Positions 14,836 to 16,268 of a stretch of 16,268 nt of DNA are shown here, piece after piece. Origin of the DNA: an uncultured Microcaldota archaeon (lineage in GTDB: Archaea > Micrarchaeota > Micrarchaeia > Anstonellales > Anstonellaceae); the NCBI GenBank assembly GCA_903923795.1, contig CAIXYX010000021.1, positions 1 through 16,268 of the forward strand, read 5' to 3'. Under the pieces are notes generated by a model. It was not told the origin of the DNA. It worked only from the letters and a program-made list of their open reading frames with translations, and made no database searches. The position numbers and the translations under genes are program-made. Positions within the stretch are counted from its first letter, which is position 1, and the number at the start of each line of letters is the position of its first letter.

Positions 14836-16149
14836 ATGGCCTCGGACTCGCGGCGCGTGGATTCGAAAATCCGGCGCATTGGGGATTCTAAAACTGCTTA
14901 CCGCTCAGCCCTGCGCCGACTCGTCTCCCGCTCCCGCTTCGGCTCCAAACCCGGTTTGTCGAGGATAAAAAAACTTCTGGCCACTTTGGGTGACCCGCAG
15001 AAAAAATTCAAATGTGTTTTGGTGGCCGGCACGAACGGCAAAGGCTCTACAACGGCCATGCTGGCAGGTATATTGTCATGCGCCGGATATCGGGCAGGCT
15101 CTTACTTCTCCCCCTCGATTTTCTCTTTCCGCGAGCGGATGCAGGTTGATGGAAAATGGATATCAAAGCGCGATTTCGCGAAAGCGGCAGACGAGGCCCT
15201 CTCGGCCACGCGGCATATGCGCGACGACCCGCCGACATTTTTCGAAGTGATGACGGCGATGGCATTGCTGCATTTCGCCAGAAAGAGAGTTGATTACGCC
15301 GTGCTCGAAGTTGGTTTGGGGGGCAGATTCGACGCCACCAACATCGTCGAGCCCCAAATCTCCATCATCACCTCAATCGGCCTCGAGCACATAGACGTGC
15401 TCGGCAATACTACAGCAAAAATAGCGCGCGAGAAATCGGGCATCGTGCGCCGCGGGCGCCCCATCGTGTGCGGAGTGAGAGACAAAGCGGCCCTCATCGA
15501 GATAAAAAGAATTGCCAGAAGATTTGGGGCGAAATTGCATATTGCCAACGCATCTTCGCTGCGCGGCATCTCGATTAAAGCGCCTGGCTCGTTCCAGCGC
15601 GCCAACGCCGCCATGGCCGCATCTGCCGCCGGCATAATCGGAATAAAGCCCGCCGTAATCCGCCGCTCGCTCTCCTCATTTAGAATGCCTGCAAGATGGC
15701 AGAAGATGAGAGCGCGCCCGTCGATGATAATAGACTGCTGCCACAACCCGCCAGCGGCCAAGATGATACAGACAGACCTGAAGCGGGATTTCAATTCTTC
15801 CCCGCCATCTCAATCCTCCTCATCCTCCCCACGCGTGCTGCTCTTCTCGGCGATGAAGGACAAGGATTATTCGCTTGTCCTCAAGCGCCTGGCGCCGCAT
15901 TTCGACTCAATCGTCCTCTGCCGCCCGCCATACAAAAGGGCGGCTGCGCTGGGCATATTGAAAAAATCAGCGCAACACGCGTTAGGAAAAACCTGCCCGT
16001 ACATTTCTATAACCGCCGTATCTGACCCCGACAAAGCGCTCGCGTACGCCCGCGCGGCGGCCGGAAAAGAGGGGCGCATTCTCGTCTGCGGCTCGATGTA
16101 TCTCCTGCAGTATCTTTTCGGTGAGCGGGAATTTCGGATGACGGGATAA
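14836..16149 (+). CDS. folC: Folylpolyglutamate synthase / dihydrofolate synthase
   Basis: 437 residues. This Mur-ligase-family enzyme uses ATP to add glutamate to folates (and, in many prokaryotes, to dihydropteroate), which retains and activates the cofactor. Landmarks: RFGSKPGLSRIKKLL leading to the P-loop GTNGKGST (65-72), YFSPSIFSFRERMQVDG, VLEVGLGGRFDATN, and REKSGI with Lys200, the lysine carbamylated in the family. The usual DGAHNP motif reads DCCHNP (300-305), keeping Asp300, His303 and Asn304. An Arg-rich extension of about 20 residues precedes the usual start, and a serine-rich linker (SPPSQSSSSSP) stands before the C-terminal domain. ATG 14836 follows AGGGTTTGCC, so the start is likely but the extension leaves some doubt. 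Whether it has both activities cannot be told. Confidence 0.93.
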   Translation: MASDSRRVDSKIRRIGDSKTAYRSALRRLVSRSRFGSKPGLSRIKKLLATLGDPQKKFKCVLVAGTNGKGSTTAMLAGILSCAGYRAGSYFSPSIFSFRERMQVDGKWISKRDFAKAADEALSATRHMRDDPPTFFEVMTAMALLHFARKRVDYAVLEVGLGGRFDATNIVEPQISIITSIGLEHIDVLGNTTAKIAREKSGIVRRGRPIVCGVRDKAALIEIKRIARRFGAKLHIANASSLRGISIKAPGSFQRANAAMAASAAGIIGIKPAVIRRSLSSFRMPARWQKMRARPSMIIDCCHNPPAAKMIQTDLKRDFNSSPPSQSSSSSPRVLLFSAMKDKDYSLVLKRLAPHFDSIVLCRPPYKRAAALGILKKSAQHALGKTCPYISITAVSDPDKALAYARAAAGKEGRILVCGSMYLLQYLFGEREFRMTG

Positions 16150-16184
16150 GTGGGAGGGGGAATCAGGAGTAACGTAGAACTGAA

Positions 16185-16216
16185 GGGGGGACGATGGACA
16201 CGCATGTGTTCCCCCC
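16185..16216 (+). terminator. Hairpin downstream of folC
   Basis: GGGGGGA (16185-16191) pairs with TCCCCCC (16210-16216), with an inner ACAC/GTGT stem (16198-16201 / 16206-16209). No T tract follows, so it may be a leader structure of the next gene rather than a terminator. Confidence 0.35.
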
Positions 16217-16236
16217 TGCGGTTTCGCAGGTGAATC
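16215..16236 (+). promoter_or_regulatory. Hairpin and Shine-Dalgarno before rpl44e
   Basis: CCTGCG (16215-16220) and CGCAGG (16225-16230) form a 6-bp stem with a GTTT loop. Its last two G bases begin the Shine-Dalgarno GGTGAATC (16229-16236), whose GGTGA lies seven bases before the ATG. The stem therefore partly hides the ribosome site and competes with the preceding hairpin for C16215-16216. Confidence 0.45.
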
Positions 16237-16240
16237 GCAT

Positions 16241-16268
16241 ATGAAATACCCAAAGGAAGTCCAGATCG
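16241..16268 (+). CDS. rpl44e: Probable ribosomal protein L44e (eL42), 3' truncated by the window
   Basis: Only nine full codons are visible: MKYPKEVQI. Archaeal L44e proteins begin in this way (M-x-x-PKxVxTYCPxCxxHT), and a strong GGTGA Shine-Dalgarno lies seven bases upstream. L44e is a zinc-binding protein of the large ribosomal subunit and in archaea is commonly followed by rps27e. The call rests on nine residues and would be settled by the next few codons (expected YCPYC or similar). Confidence 0.5.

Overview
The window reads as archaeal chromosomal DNA, GC-rich (high fifties by eye). Evidence for an archaeon: GGTGA-type Shine-Dalgarno sites (7551, 8337, 16229), TATA boxes about 25 bases before start codons that lack a Shine-Dalgarno (leaderless style, 5567 and 9922/9928), frequent AUA isoleucine codons, secreted proteins dense in N-glycosylation sequons with single C-terminal membrane anchors, and at the right edge a start matching archaeal ribosomal protein L44e. 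The surface-protein style and the folate (not methanopterin) enzymes would suit a DPANN-type lineage such as Micrarchaeota or Diapherotrites. That is an impression, not a demonstration.

Layout. (1) 2-3208, plus strand: the 3' part of a coiled-coil/winged-helix protein, then, after three bases, an 895-residue two-pass membrane protein with a large exterior region and a winged-helix-like cytosolic tail. (2) 3282-4331, minus strand: a DUF2283 protein and an acylphosphatase-like protein carrying five MSxDMK heptads. (3) 4452-5567, minus strand: a GT4 glycosyltransferase, divergent from the next block. (4) 5689-11244, plus strand: four surface-protein genes in the order A-B-A'-B'. A and A' are paralogues with three repeats resembling cell-wall-binding repeat 2 and a C-terminal membrane anchor. 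B and B' share an exported domain with an HWxxFYG motif. The block therefore looks like a duplicated two-gene cassette and is the most novel part of the window. (5) 11354-16149, plus strand: a tight purB-glyA-folD-folC operon. SHMT makes methylene-THF, FolD converts it to 10-formyl-THF, FolC glutamylates folates and PurB acts twice in purine synthesis. (6) 16241 to the end: the first nine codons of a probable rpl44e.

No gene-free stretch reaches 300 bases. The longest gaps are 7399-7561 (GC hairpin, 11-base C run, TATA box, possible 18-codon leader ORF), 3615-3746 (Shine-Dalgarno and probable promoter of the DUF2283 gene), 4332-4451 (TATA box and a small hairpin) and 5568-5688 (divergent promoters). 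I saw no tRNA, rRNA, CRISPR array, insertion sequence or integrase.
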